Source of the DNA: Gulosibacter massiliensis
GTDB taxonomy: Bacteria; Actinomycetota; Actinomycetes; Actinomycetales; Microbacteriaceae
Reading direction: 5' to 3'
Assembly: GCA_943325745.2 (NCBI GenBank)
Contig: CALPQP020000068.1
Location: 1 to 5,154 of the forward strand
Length of the DNA: 5,154 bases
Positions 5,102-5,154 of this stretch are shown in pieces (position 1 is the first letter of the stretch; each line of letters starts with the position of its first letter). A model generated the notes under the pieces. The model was given only the letters and a program-made list of their open reading frames with translations, did no database searches and was not told the DNA's origin. A program made the position numbers and the translations under genes.

Positions 5102-5154
5102 ATGGCTGATTCTTCATTTGACATCGTTTCCAAAGTCGACCCAATGGAACTCGA
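5102..5154 (+). CDS. yajQ: YajQ-family nucleotide-binding protein (5' end only)
   Basis: Only 17 codons lie in the window, reading MADSSFDIVSKVDPMEL. The SFDIVSKVD segment is the characteristic N-terminus of the YajQ/UPF0234 family, small cytosolic proteins of about 160 aa that bind nucleotides; a member in Xanthomonas binds cyclic di-GMP, and that role is not established here. The ATG is fixed by the conserved N-terminus. It is divergent from tRNA-Tyr with 98 bp between. The call rests on a short segment but a distinctive one. Confidence 0.85.
   Translation, partial: MADSSFDIVSKVDPMEL

Noticed and set aside
4605..5144. N-terminal extension of the monophosphatase to a start at 5144
   Set aside because: The frame is open by chance, but it runs antisense through the 54-aa gene and through tRNA-Tyr, and the extra 180 residues lack family similarity.

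Overview
The base composition (moderately high G+C by eye), the SD-less starts with a -10 box just upstream, the DUF4916-type Nudix-like protein and the tRNA sequences point to an actinobacterium, most likely of the Microbacteriaceae type. This placement is inference, because no rRNA or species marker lies in the window. Nothing suggests a phage, transposon, CRISPR array or recent transfer; it looks like an ordinary chromosomal stretch with several small features that are easily missed.

Left part, minus strand (1-2262): a group II PLP-dependent decarboxylase that runs off the left edge; a 160-bp gap with a near-perfect 18-bp palindrome next to a candidate promoter; a DUF4916/Nudix-like protein with a degenerate Nudix box; and a 27-codon gene with a very strong Shine-Dalgarno, its own candidate promoter and a 13-bp perfect hairpin after its stop. 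Middle, plus strand (2361-2579): a candidate promoter and two tRNA genes, Thr(GGT) and Met(CAT). They converge on the next gene with a 1-nt gap.

Right part, minus strand (2581-4604): an inositol monophosphatase family gene followed after 53 nt by a membrane-anchored M23 (LytM) peptidase, probably one transcription unit. Divergent from it on the plus strand is a 54-aa single-pass membrane protein (4724-4888), which ends in a bidirectional terminator shared with the tRNA-Tyr gene on the minus strand. Divergent from tRNA-Tyr is the start of a YajQ-family gene at the right edge.

The genes do not form one pathway. The points of most interest are the unrecognised 27-aa peptide ending in Cys-Asp-Ser-Cys-Gln with repeated sites over its promoter, the unrecognised 54-aa membrane protein, and a recurring arrangement in which three genes have a -10-like hexamer exactly 6 nt before the ATG and no Shine-Dalgarno, as expected for leaderless mRNAs.
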